Assembly (NCBI RefSeq): GCF_900747795.2
Contig: NC_041404.2
Coordinates: 102,415,653 to 102,479,652 of the forward strand
DNA: 64,000 nt
DNA from: Erpetoichthys calabaricus
Taxonomy: Eukaryota; Chordata; Cladistia; Polypteriformes; Polypteridae
Direction: 5' to 3'
Under the pieces are notes generated by a model. That model worked only from the letters and a program-made list of their open reading frames with translations, was not told the DNA's origin and searched no databases. Shown here piece by piece: positions 24,927 to 35,280 of the stretch. Both the position numbers and the translations under genes were made by a program. How positions within the stretch are numbered: position 1 is the stretch's first letter; each line of letters begins with the position of its first letter.

Positions 24927-26192
24927 TCTCTCTATTATAAAAAAAAATCTTGAAAGGAGACGAGACGTGATTTTCTCGGAGAGACACTTACACATCCTGC
25001 AAGATGAGTCTTTGTGCCAAGAGATTTAACCACGCCCGGGGCCAGAAATAAAAGAGCAGATGACAAAGTAGAACTTCGTAAAGAATTCAAAAATACTGGC
25101 GCGGTACACATGCAGAGCAGGTTAGAGATAATAGAAGTACGAAAATTCAAAAGTCTCAAAAAAAGGATAGGAAAAATCGCATTTGCGCAAACGGAAATTA
25201 TTACTCAGTGAAATAACGAAATAGCGAAAAGAGATTGAATATATTGTTCATATTTAAACTTTCAGTTGGAGACTTGTAGATCATCTAATTCGTGTTGCCA
25301 TCAGGGAAAAAAAAAAGTACTGTTTCTTCCCAATGAAGAGGCGTATCCGCAAGAATTAAAAGATTCCAAATATGTTAGCACGGTACACATGCAGAGCAAG
25401 TTACAGATATTGGAACTATGAAAATTTGAAAGTCTCAAAAAAAGGATAGTAAAGATCGCATTAGCGCAAACAAACGGAAATTATTACTCGGTGAAATAAT
25501 GGAACAGCGGAAAGTGATCGAATATATTGTTCAGATTTAAACTTTAAGTCAGAGACTTGTAGGTCATCTAATTCGTGTTGCCAGCGAGAATTAAACGATT
25601 CCAAAAATGTTGGGTGGTATGAAGTTACGTGAGACAGAGACTTTTAACATGAGATTCATTCAAGTCACACCATACTTACAACCTTTGGAAGCCAGTCCCA
25701 TGAGACGGTGACTTTTGCCATTAGATTCTTTCAAGTCAATGCCCTACTTACAACTATTTTCAAACAAGACCATGGTCATCTAACCTCAGTCGTGTGAATG
25801 CTTTTGTCAGACACACTTCCTGCACTCTCAGCTCTTCTAAATTTTATCAGGACAATAATTTTATTCGTTTTTAGATGACACATCAACAACTAAGTGAAGA
25901 AGAAAGAGCATGAACAAACATTTGAAAAAGTCATTTTATTTATTAGAGAGGCAGAAACAATATTCACTCACAGGCAGTTATATGTTGTCACAATGTAAGT
26001 CCAAACACAGAATTAAAATTCAGTGGGATCTTGAAGAAAAGTGAATTCCAAATATTGTTTTTACTAAAGTTTAAAAGTAAAAGTGAAAATAATGCATATG
26101 TAACAATTCCTATGAAAATAATAATCTCTTTAAATTGTATATCCAGTTAACCAAACCCAGGGGTGGGCGAGTGAAGCGAGCATGCCCCCTAG
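24927..26192 (+). mobile_element. Helitron, non-autonomous, copy B
   Basis: The 5' region TCTCTATTATAA... AAATCTTGAAAGGAGACGAG and the 3' region GGGCGAGTGAAGCGAGCATG with CCCCCTAG^T are Helitron termini of a family distinct from copy A. The 3' part forms the expected GC hairpin. There is no helicase coding. The interior carries a direct repeat of about 270 bp. Confidence 0.75.
25082..25616 (+). repeat. Tandem duplication inside Helitron copy B
   Basis: Two units (about 25082-25350 and 25351-25590) share CGGTACACATGCAGAGCA, GTCTCAAAAAAAGGATAG and CTAATTCGTGTTGCCA. A third unit begins at 25591 and stops. Confidence 0.8.
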
Positions 26193-27097
26193 TTTTTTTT
26201 TTGAAAATGAACTCTTCTAAAATGCAATGAAATGTATTATAATTCCTAGATTCTAACTGTTCAATCACATCTATCCCCTGAATCCTATACTGATTATTAC
26301 TACATCTGACAATGCCCCACCTCCCATGCCTCTTTGGGAGTGCACACTATCGCTTTAGACGGCACCTGGGCAAGACCTGTCAATTCCTTAGTATGATGCA
26401 GGATAGCCAGTACTGCCTCCTTCACTTCAACAATGCTGAGCTTGAAGTGCTGGAGCAGCTAGTACCTCCTACAGAAGTAGGCCTTCTGGGAAAAGACCTA
26501 CAGCACTTGCATTGTATTGGCCTAATGTTTAAAATTTGTTTGGATAACATTTAAGCCCTATTAAATTACAATATATTTTAAATGTGTATTTCAGTGAAGT
26601 ACAGTACATGCTTAATGACTACTGGTCCTCTCTCATGCCCTGTATTTATTGTTGAAGATACATATACTATTACTATACACCTTCATCTCTAGACTTTCCC
26701 TTTGTTGCTTTCCACTACTACTATCCCAGTGCATCCATCAGTACAATAACTGTTTAAATACATACCACTTTAAATGTGTTCTTTACCCTCACCTTCCTCC
26801 TAACCAATGCTCATCAGCTTGTGTGTGATGTACCTGATTATATTGCTTTACCTAATTCCTTCATTCCTTCCTTCCTGGGAAATTCACTCACTTATTTACT
26901 ATTAACTGACACAAAGCCAATTAATTATTTTCTTTCAGCTGAGTTATGTTACATCTGCCACTGCCACTTCACCTGCACACACTGCCAAGGTTCACACACA
27001 TGCTTTATTTATAATGTGCTCTTTCTCCTGTAGAGGGTAAAAAAAGCTGTAAAAAGTACTCCCCAGCTCATACTGGCAACTAAAAAGTAAGTTGTAG
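26193..27097. other. No gene seen
   Basis: About 900 bp of mostly unique sequence. An 80-codon open frame at 26312-26554 (plus) has no recognisable motif, and no splice or promoter signal supports it. Confidence 0.3.
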
Positions 27098-27101
27098 GAA
27101 C

Positions 27102-27570
27102 TGTCATGCACGCGCGCATGGGGAGCTGCGAAAAGACCCGACGAGCAGCGTAACACATAGTGCCAGGGGATCAAGGCAGGGTACTAACCTTTCTTAGATA
27201 GATAGATAGATAGATAGATACTTTATTAATCCCAATGGGTCTTCCCTTTGTTCCCACAGAAAGACAGAAACAACGCCGCCATAACTTTCCACGGACTCAC
27301 TAAACCACACGCTGTCACTTCCGCCTTCCATCCCTTCCTCTGGTCTCATCTTGATGACATCACGACTCCCATACAACACCTTGGTTCCTCCCAGCATTCC
27401 AGTCATCAGTTTCCGGTCCCTCATTATTTAAGTTCCCTCCATCCACTGGAAGATTGTATTTTGTAATGACCGCAAGTCATAACATTGACCGTATTTTTTG
27501 TTTAAAATTGAGTACAGTATACAGGGTCGGAAACCCCAAACCTTTATGCGTTTCTGTCTCCTTATTTACA
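27102..27570 (+). repeat. 5' LTR of Gmr1-like element
   Basis: TGTCATGCAC to TATTTACA. It is identical in structure to 34856-35276 apart from substitutions and the 48-bp insert at 27196-27243. Confidence 0.93.
27196..27243 (-). mobile_element. 48-bp truncated retroposon insertion in the LTR
   Basis: The insert carries (GATA)n and CTTTATTAATCCCAATGG, which in reverse is a common fish retroposon 3' end followed by (ATCT)n. It is absent from the 3' LTR and flanked by TCTT on both sides, so it arrived after the element inserted. Confidence 0.8.
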
Positions 27571-27604
27571 GTGGTATAGCTGGCAGGATACATTTGTCCA
27601 GAAA

Positions 27605-28420
27605 ATGTCTGAAGGACAGGACCTAAATACTGTTCTAACCAGTTTGGCGGGCCAGCTACAGGTCCTACAATTGGAGCAGGCCACCACGAAGCGGGAGCTG
27701 GCGGAGACCAAAACACGGCTCACGGCGGCGGAAGCGGCTAGACCGGAGCCTGCATGGCCTCCACCCCCTCCGATTGTATCGCTCACTGATGCGAATGATA
27801 TTGAAGCATATCTGTCAACTTTCAAGAGGACTACCGAAATCAATGGCTGCGGGTGGAGTGGGCGTCCATACTGGCGCTGTACCTGAAGGGTATCACGCAG
27901 AAGGCTTATCACAACCTCCACATCGAGCAAGCCGCTGTGTATGACCTCCTGAAGGCTGAAATCCTGAGCCGCTACGGCGTCACGTCAGACCAGCAGGCGA
28001 GTGAGTGGAGGCTCCGGAAGTATGACCCCGATTGCCTGGGCCGGGCCCAGGGTTTTGAGTTCTGGGGCAAGATGGGGCACTGGCTGAGGCCAGACATCAA
28101 TCAGGGTCGGCAAATAGTTGAGCAAGTGGCCTGTGAAGGCTTTGTTAACACAATGCCAGATTTTCTCGCCCAGCAGGTCCGACGACACCCATTTAAGGAC
28201 ATGAAGAGCCTTCTAGATGTACTGGAGCGCCAACTAGTGGTGAACCGAGTCGGGGGGGTTGGAGAGGTCTGCTCATGGTACCCGACAGGGACGTGTCACA
28301 CCTCCTGAGCCCTTTCGCCGCATATCAGAGGCTCCCGGGAAACCTAAAGGGAGAACCCCAGCTTTGTTGCGCTGTTTCAAGTGCGGTAAAGTTGGGCACA
28401 CCCTACCCGCCTGTCCTCAA
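27605..28420 (+). pseudogene. gag region of Gmr1-like element (SCAN-like segment, zinc knuckle)
   Basis: The gag-like region opens with a coiled-coil-type stretch (QLEQATTKRELAETK-like). It continues into a helical capsid segment with WRLRKYDP and a conserved helix pattern resembling SCAN domains, which are known to derive from Gmr1-like capsids. It ends with a CCHC zinc knuckle, CFKCGKVGHTLPAC, at about 28373-28416. The normal role is particle assembly and RNA packaging. It is a broken fossil. Confidence 0.75.
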
Positions 28421-28489
28421 AATGTGGAGATGATGGACTGCACCTGGGTCAAAGGAGAGAGGTACTGTGCTCTGTCTAATCCCATGGCT

Positions 28490-28770
28490 GTCCCGAACAC
28501 AGGAGTGGTTTTGGTTAATGGGCACTCGGTGGTGGCATTGTTCGATTCCGGGAGTAACATTACCATTGTTGCTCGCCGTTTTGTACTACCGCGACAGTGG
28601 GTACCCCAGCATGTGAATGTAACTTGTGTGCATGGAAAGACCAAGTTGTATAGTTCCGCTAACTGTTACATAACCTGGAAGAGTGAACCGAGACGGCTGT
28701 TGGTGGCCGTGCTACCCGACCCACCCTTTCCAGTTATTCTAGGACAAGACTGGTCTGAAAACAATTGCGG
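28490..28770 (+). pseudogene. Protease domain of Gmr1-like element
   Basis: An aspartic protease signature LFDSGSNIT is near 28538, followed by the family's usual 'VILGQDW' block near 28735. It normally processes the polyprotein. Confidence 0.85.
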
Positions 28771-29099
28771 TAGAAAAACCACCACTCCTGCCGCCAAGTT
28801 GGTTTTAGTTATGAACGGACAAGGCACCGTCCCTGCGGCTCCCATGCCGTGCAGTTCGGCAACTAATGATGACGCAGGGGTCTGGGGGGATGACTTTCTG
28901 CTGACGGACCTTGACCCAGAAGTGCAACCGGAGCAGGCCGATGGCAACCCTCCGGCTCCACCAGATCCCTTAAGCTGCATGGACTATCAGTTTAAGTCCA
29001 CGTCGGCGTCATTTGAAAGAGAGCAATGGAACAATGACTCTCTGAAGTTTGCCCGGAATGCTATTGTTTCGGTTGGCGGCAATAAGCCGGTCGTTCCCA

Positions 29100-30115
29100 T
29101 ACCACCGGGACCCTACTTCGTCTTAGACAACGATCTGTTGTATCGAGTCGCGGATCATGAAGGCGAGGTATGGAAGTTGCTGCTAGTGCTACTGTCAGTC
29201 ATGCCCGGACTGTCAGCTACGTCAGATACCCAGGAGGGACCGCGCTCCTCTCATTCCGATTCCCCTTATTGATGTCCCTTTTGAGAGGATCGGAGTTGAT
29301 CTTGTAGGACCCCTGGTGCCTTCGACACGTGGCCATAAATATATTTTGGTCATGGTGGATTACGCGACTCGGTACCCAGAGGTGGTTCCATTGCGCTCCT
29401 CTACTACAAAGAATATCGCACAGGAATTGGTAGCCCTTTTCTCCTGAGTGGGAATACCTAAAGAAGTCCTTACGGACCAAGGTACACCCTTTACTTCGGA
29501 TACGTTCAGGGTGGTTGCCAAGTTACTCTGTATTAAGCATCTGAAAATGTCTGTTTATCATCCACAGACGGATGGGTTAGTGGAACGTTTTAACCAAACC
29601 CTTAAACAGATGCTCCGCAAGGTAGTCGACGCGGATGGTAGGAACTGGGACCAACTTTTACCCCTTGTCCTTTTCGCTTATTGGGAGGTACCTCAAGCCT
29701 CCACAGGTTTTTCCCTGTTTGAACTTTTGTATGGTCGCCAACCCCGGGGCATTTTAGACATTGTCAAAGAAGGATGGGAAGGGGAGGCGCTTCCCTCCAC
29801 CAATATTTTGGAATATGTCACGCAATTGTGCAAAAGGTTACAAAAGATTCAACCTATTCTAAAAGAACACATATCGAGAGCCCAAGTTGCGCATGCGCGA
29901 AACTATAATTGAAACACCACCCTCCGGGAGTTTCAGCCGGGGGATCGTGTGATGGTACTCGTGCCTACTTCCCACTCCAAATTGTTAGCCCATTGGCAGG
30001 GCCCATACGAGGTAAAAGAGAGAAAGGGACTCGTCGACTACTTGGTGAAACAACCAAATCATCGACCGAGCGAGAGGGTGTATCATGTCAACTTGCTGAA
30101 ACCTTGGAGGGATCG
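29100..30115 (+). pseudogene. Integrase domain of Gmr1-like element
   Basis: It comprises an H2C2-like lead-in, then the catalytic core (FERIGVDLVGPL, VDYATRYPE, LTDQGTPF, HPQTDGLVERFNQ). The C-terminal GPY/F-like module (HWQGPYEVKER) is near 29990. It lies upstream of reverse transcriptase. It normally inserts cDNA into chromosomes. Broken. Confidence 0.9.
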
Positions 30116-30188
30116 GTAGGACCGCCCTCGCCTGACGAACACCCTCTCCCTTTTCTCAGAAAAAACAGTCCTTAACCTCGGACCCAAT

Positions 30189-31118
30189 TTGATACCCCAT
30201 CAGAGGCAGGAGCTGGAAAGTGCGATCCTGTCCATCCCGGAAGTAGTCAGTGAGACGCCAGGCCGCACCTCGCGGATTGAGCACAACATTGTGACAGACC
30301 CGGGGGTGGTGGTAAGGGAACAGCCTTATCGCCTCCCAAAAGCAAAATGGGCCGAGGTGGAGCTGGAAGTCCAAAGGATGCTCGATATGGATATTATCGA
30401 GGAGAGTCACAGCCCCTGGTCCAGTCCCATCATCCTTGTTTCCAAGCCCGACTGCTCATGGAGATTCTGTAATGACTTTAGGCATCTTAATCAGGTCTCC
30501 AAATTTGATGCCTACCCCATGCCCCGAGTGGACGAGCTCATTGAGCTCTTCGGTACGGCTCATTACCTGACTACTCTTGACATGACTAAAGGATACTGGC
30601 AGATTCCCTTAACGGCATCCGCTAAAGAGAAAACAGCCTTCAGCACCCCTAGCGGGCATTGGCAATATAAGGTCCTCCCATTTGGGCTGCACGGAGCCCC
30701 GGCGACCTTCCAGCATCTGGTAGACAGAGTGCTAAAGGCCCACCAGTTATATTGTGTCGCCTACCTTGATGACGTGGTCATCTATTCCGGCACCTGGGAA
30801 GAACATATCTTGCAGTTTTACGCTGTCCTCTTAACGCTAGCGAAGGCTGGCCTCCGTATTAATCCGCGCAAATGTTTCTTTGGATTTAACGAGGCCAAGT
30901 ATTTGGGCTACCTGGTGGGGGGGAGAACTGGTGAAACCACAATGTTCAAAAATCAAACATATCCTGGAATGGCCCCGTCCAATAACCAAGAAACAGGTGC
31001 AAGCCTTCTTGGGGTTACCGAGTTACTACCGCCGGTTTGTACCCCGTTTATCCAAGACGGCGGCACCCTTGACGAATTTGACGAAGAAACGGGCCCCTTT
31101 ATATGTGGTATGAGATGA
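30189..31118 (+). pseudogene. Reverse transcriptase domain of Gmr1-like element
   Basis: Fingers and palm motifs are in order: EQPYRLPKAK, DFRHLNQVSKFDAYPMPR, TLDMTKGYWQIPL, FGLHGAPATFQ, and the catalytic YLDD near 30760. Homology to gypsy reverse transcriptases is unambiguous. Confidence 0.92.
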
Positions 31119-31569
31119 CTTAACGGAACAAGCATTCAGTGACCTAAATACGGTCCTGACCACGGCACCAATACTGAGAACTCCTGATTTTTCTCTCCCT
31201 TTTATCCTCCAGACCGATGCTTCGGACACAGGTCTAGGCGCCGTGCTGAGCCAGAGCATCAACCGGAGACGTGACCACAGGGGGGCTGGGGTGGGCACTG
31301 CCCCCCCAGAGACAAGCCATGCCCACCCTGCGAAATGCTCTGTATGTCCAATGAAAACTCTGGAGAAGAATAACATTTGATTTTCAAAACTGAGTTGCTT
31401 TCCAATTGTCCCGTTTGAATTTGGGGCATATTTGTCAGTGTCTCCTCCACGAGACAGGCACCGTGCTGCTCACAGTTCACTTCGCCGCACATTTTGCAGC
31501 ACGCTTTGAACCTGTTGACCGCATTCTTTAATTAAAACAGCATATACATTCCATTCTTCTTTTATTTTC

Positions 31570-32590
31570 TGGTTGGTAACACCAACGGCTATGCATAGGT
31601 GGCTTATTAAAAAGCAGACATCTTCAACCTCTGTCCCTCCGCAAGCTGCTGGCTCCACGGTTGAGCCCAGCACTGCTGCTACCAACACGGAGCACAGCGC
31701 ACCCACGTCGGAAACTGAAACTCCAAAAGATGTAGATAAGCCTACACAATCCTCCAGCTCTGCGCCCATGTTGGGTACTCCAAACCTCTGCCTTCAACAA
31801 AATATACAGTCTGGTCTGCCTGACTTAAATATGGATAGCCCATCCCAGCCCATTTTAATTAATTATCCCAAGTGTGCATTCGGAAAGACACTCAGATGTT
31901 TTAGTGCAAGCTGGTATCAGTCTCGACCATGGCTTGAATATTCTGTTGTCTGTGATGCCAGCTTTTGCTTTGCCTGCCGTAAATTTAGTTTTTCCAATTC
32001 TGACCGCGAGGACATATTCACCAAACACAGCTACACTATTGGAAAAAAGCTCTAGAAAAAGACGGTGGTGGCTTCCACAAACACGTATCTAGTATCCCGC
32101 ACATCACAGCCATGTCTGCATGGCAAGAGTATTGGCGCCGGGCAGAGACTGGTGAAAGCATTGTTCAACTACTGGGTCCAACCCAGATAGAAAAGAATAG
32201 ATATTATGTGAAAAGCACTGGGGAGGCCGTTCAGTTCCTTGCAGTCAATGAACTGGCTCTGCGTGGTCACAATCACGATGGTGGGGAGGAGGGACTTTTC
32301 CTTAAGTTCTTTGATTACACAATCAAAAAAGATGCCAAACTTGCAGAAATTGCAAAATACATCCCAGACAATGTAAAATACACATCCAATGTAATTCAAA
32401 ATGAAATAATTGAGACTCTTGCCAAAATGGTGGTAAAAGATATCAGGACCAAATATGAAAAAGCTGACTCTCCTGGACTTTGCATTAAAAGTGATGGTAC
32501 CAGGGATCGCTGTAACATTGAGAATTTGTCTGTAGTGATTAGATTTGTCCAGAACTCCATCCCTGAAGAACTCCTGATTGGCTCTCATAT
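31570..32590 (+). pseudogene. hAT transposase with TTF-type zinc finger, N-terminal part
   Basis: The reading starts AMHRWLIKK, passes through a low-complexity Ser/Thr region, and contains a TTF-type zinc finger (SASWYQSRPWLEYSVVCDAS then FCFACRKF). A frame change near 32050 leads into ALEKDGGFHKHVSS and AVNELALRGHNHDGGEEG. An IRTKYEKADSPG block with a DGTRDR motif follows. This matches ZMYM1-like / DUF4371 hAT transposases. The C-terminal dimerisation domain is missing, so it is inactive. Confidence 0.8.
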
Positions 32591-32733
32591 GTTGTATACA
32601 TTTGACTTTATTGATATTTACCTTGTAGATGTAGTTCTATATTTGTTCACAAAAAATAATAATACAAGTTCCATTGCCTCTGTTAATTTTATTGAACAAT
32701 AGGTTATGATTTATGCCACAATTTTTGCTTTTA

Positions 32734-34359
32734 CAGTGGTGTGAAAAACTATTTGCCCCTTTCCTGATTTCTTATTCTTTTGCATGTTTGTCACACAAAA
32801 ATTTTTCTGATCATCAAACACATTTAACCATTAGTCAAATATAACACAAGTAAACACAAAATGCAGTTTGTAAATGGTGGTTTTTATTATTTAGGGAGAA
32901 AAAAAAATCCAAACCTACATGGCCCTGTGTGAAAAAAGTAATTGCCCCCCTGAACCTAATAACTGGTTGGGCCACCCTTAGCAGCAATAACTGCAATCAA
33001 GCGTTTGCGATAACTTGCAATGAGTCTTTTACAGCGCTCTGGAGGAATTTTGGCCCACTCATCTTTGCAAAAATTGTTGTAATTCAGCTTTATTTGAGGG
33101 TTTTCTAGCATGAACCGCCTTTTTAAGGTCATGCCATAGCATCTCAATTGGATTCAGGTCAGGACTTTGACTAGGCCACTCCAAAGTCTTCATTTTGTTT
33201 TTCTTCAGCCATTCAGAGGTGGATTTGCTGGTGTGTTTTGGGTCATTGTCCTGTTGCAGCACCCAAGATCGCTTCAGCTTGAGTTGACGAACAGATGGCC
33301 GGACATTCTCCTTCAGGATTTTTTGGTAGACAGTAGAATTCATGGTTCCATCTATCACAGCAAGCCTTCCAGGTCCTGAAGCAGCAAAACAACCCCAGAC
33401 CATCACACTACCACCACCATATTTTACTGTTGGTATGATGTTCTTTTTCTGAAATGCTGTGTTCCTTTTATGCCAGATGTAACGGGACATTTGCCTTCCA
33501 AAAAGTTCAACTTTTGTCTCATCAGTCCACAAGGTATTTTCCCAAAAGTCTTGGCAATCATTGAGATGTTTCTTAGCAAAATTGAGACGAGCCCTAATGT
33601 TCTTTTTGCTTAACAGTGGTTTGCGTCTTGGAAATCTGCCATGCAGGCCATTTTTGCCCAGTCTCTTTCTTATGGTGGAGTCGTGAACACTGACCTTAAT
33701 TGAGGCAAGTGAGGCCTGCAGTTCTTTAGACGTTGTCCTGGGGTCTTTTGTGACCTCTCGGATGAGTCATCTCTGCGCTCTTGGGGTAATTTTGGTCGGC
33801 CCGGCCACTCCTGGGAAGGTTCACCACTGTTTCCATGTTTTTGCCATTTGTGGATAATGGCTCTCACTGTGGTTCGCTGGAGTCCCAAAGCTTTAGAAAT
33901 GGCTTTATAAACCTTTACCAGACTGATAGATCTCAATTACTTCTGTTCTCATTTGTTCCTGAATTTCTTTGGATCTTGGCATGATGTCTAGCTTTTGAGG
34001 TGCTTTTGGTCTACTTCTCTGTGTCAGGCAGCTCCTATTTAAGTGATTTCTTGATTGAAACAGGTGTGGCAGTAATCAGGCCTGGGGATGGCTACGGAAA
34101 TTGAACTCAGGTGTGATACACCACAGTTAGGTTATTTTTTAACAAGGGGGGCAATTACTTTTTCACACAGGGCCATGTAGGTTTGGATTTTTTTTCTCCC
34201 TAAATAATAAAAACCATCATTTAAAAACTGCATTTTGTGTTTACTTGTGTTATATTTGACTAATGGTTAAATGTGTTTGATGATCAGAAACATTTTGTGT
34301 GACAAACATGCAAAACAATAAGAAATCAGGAAGGGGGCAAATAGTTTTTCACACCACTG
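32734..34359 (-). mobile_element. Tc1/mariner transposon
   Basis: The ends CAGTGGTGTGAAAAACTATT and its reverse complement are flanked by TA duplications (32732-32733, 34360-34361). Terminal inverted repeats are about 225 bp, the long IR/DR type. The element is full length (1626 bp) and lies in the hAT element, making it the youngest layer of the nest. Confidence 0.95.
32956..33982 (-). pseudogene. Tc1-like DD34E transposase, frameshifted
   Basis: Translation begins MPRSKEIQEQMRTEVIEIYQ at 33982. The paired helix-turn-helix region (YKAISKALGLQRTTVRAIIH) is followed by the DDE domain. WTDETKVELFGR carries the first Asp, QQDNDPKHTS the second, and SPDLNPIEMLWHDLK the Glu. About 340 codons span the usual length. 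Frame changes occur near 33930, 33850-33660, 33540 and 33145, so no functional enzyme is made. Cut-and-paste transposition of this copy would need an enzyme from elsewhere. Confidence 0.93.
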
Positions 34360-34855
34360 TATATGTTATATAAAACTATGTTGTTATTATTATTTAACCT
34401 TCCTACAAAAATGGGGATGGATGGATGGATATTTTTTGCCCCCCCAGACAAGCCAAATGCCCACCCACACATGATATTCTGGTCACACCTCTGGCATCAA
34501 CGGTGTCGAGCACCCTGTGAGTTACCTGAGCCGAAAACTGCTGGATCGGGAGACCAGATATGCTGCAGTGGAGCGGGAAGCCTTGGCCATCAAGTGGGCG
34601 GTAACGCACCTGAGGTACTACCTGTTAGGTCGGGAGTTTACTCTGGTGACGGACCATGCCACCCTGCAGTGGATGGCTGTTCACAAGGAGTTGAATCCCC
34701 GAGTTACCAGGTGGTTTTTGGACCTTCAGCCGTACAAGTTTGCCATCACTTATCATCGGGGTAACCTGCAAGCCAACGCTGACATTCTCTCCTGAGTTCA
34801 CGACCTCTCGGTTCGGGCTGCCCGACCCGATGGGTCTGGGCTGAGGAGGGGGTCA

Positions 34856-35276
34856 TGTCACGCATGCGCGCATGGGGAGCCGCAAAAAGACCCGACGAGC
34901 AGCGTAACACATAGTGCCAGGGGATCAAGGCGGGGTGCTAACCTTTCTTCCCTTTGTTCCCACAGAAAGACAGAAACAACACCACCATAACTTTCCCCGG
35001 ACTCACTAAACCACGCGCTGCCACTTCTGCCTTCCATCCCTTCCTCTGGTCTCATCTTGATGATGTCACGATGCCCATACAACATCTCGGTTCCTCCCAG
35101 CATTCCAGTCATCAGTTTCCGGTCCCTCATTATTTAAGTTCCCTCCATCCACTGGAAGATTGTATTTTGTAATGACCACAAGTCATAACATTGACCGTAT
35201 TTTTTGTTTAAAATTCTGTACAGTATACGGGGACGGAAACCCCAAACCTTTATGCGTTTCTGTCTCCTTATTTACA
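34856..35276 (+). repeat. 3' LTR of Gmr1-like element
   Basis: TGTCACGCAT to TATTTACA, preceded by a purine-rich GCTGAGGAGGGGGTCA (likely polypurine tract). Confidence 0.93.
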
Positions 35277-35280
35277 GAAC

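Larger units (their letters stand above)
31264..34493 (+). mobile_element. hAT DNA transposon (Zaphod/ZMYM-like), internally deleted
   Basis: An 8-bp target duplication GCATCAAC flanks it (31256-31263, 34494-34501). The ends CGGAGACGTGACCA (left) and, in reverse, CAGAGGTGTGACCA (right) are imperfect hAT-type inverted repeats. The transposase is N-terminal only. Without the Tc1 insertion at 32734-34359 it would be about 1.6 kb. Confidence 0.88.
31140..34795 (+). pseudogene. RNase H domain of Gmr1-like element, split by hAT insertion
   Basis: The first part ([19 protein letters not shown]) ends at the hAT target duplication at 31256-31263. The second part (SYLSRKLLDRETRYAAVE, LVTDHATLQW, TYHRGNLQANADILS) resumes at 34502. 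The split is caused by a later insertion, not by the element's own structure. Confidence 0.9.
27102..35276 (+). mobile_element. Ty3/gypsy LTR retrotransposon, Gmr1-like
   Basis: LTRs of 421 bp (plus a 48-bp insert in the left one) bound the element. A 4-bp target duplication GAAC lies at 27098-27101 and 35277-35280. A primer-binding-like TGGTATAGCTGGCAGGATAC follows the 5' LTR. Domains run gag, zinc knuckle, protease, integrase, reverse transcriptase, RNase H. Integrase before reverse transcriptase is the order known for the Gmr1 group, not for ordinary gypsy. A hAT transposon splits RNase H. The LTRs differ by roughly 5-6% by eye, so the insertion is moderately old. It is broken in several places in addition to the hAT insertion. 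Confidence 0.92.

Noticed and set aside
25082-25616. CRISPR-like repeat array
   Set aside because: Units are about 270 bp, diverged and adjacent without short unique spacers; they lie inside a Helitron in a vertebrate-type sequence.
31264-34493. A retroviral or Polinton cargo gene interrupting the gypsy element
   Set aside because: The 8-bp duplication, hAT-type ends and TTF zinc finger identify a plain hAT transposon.
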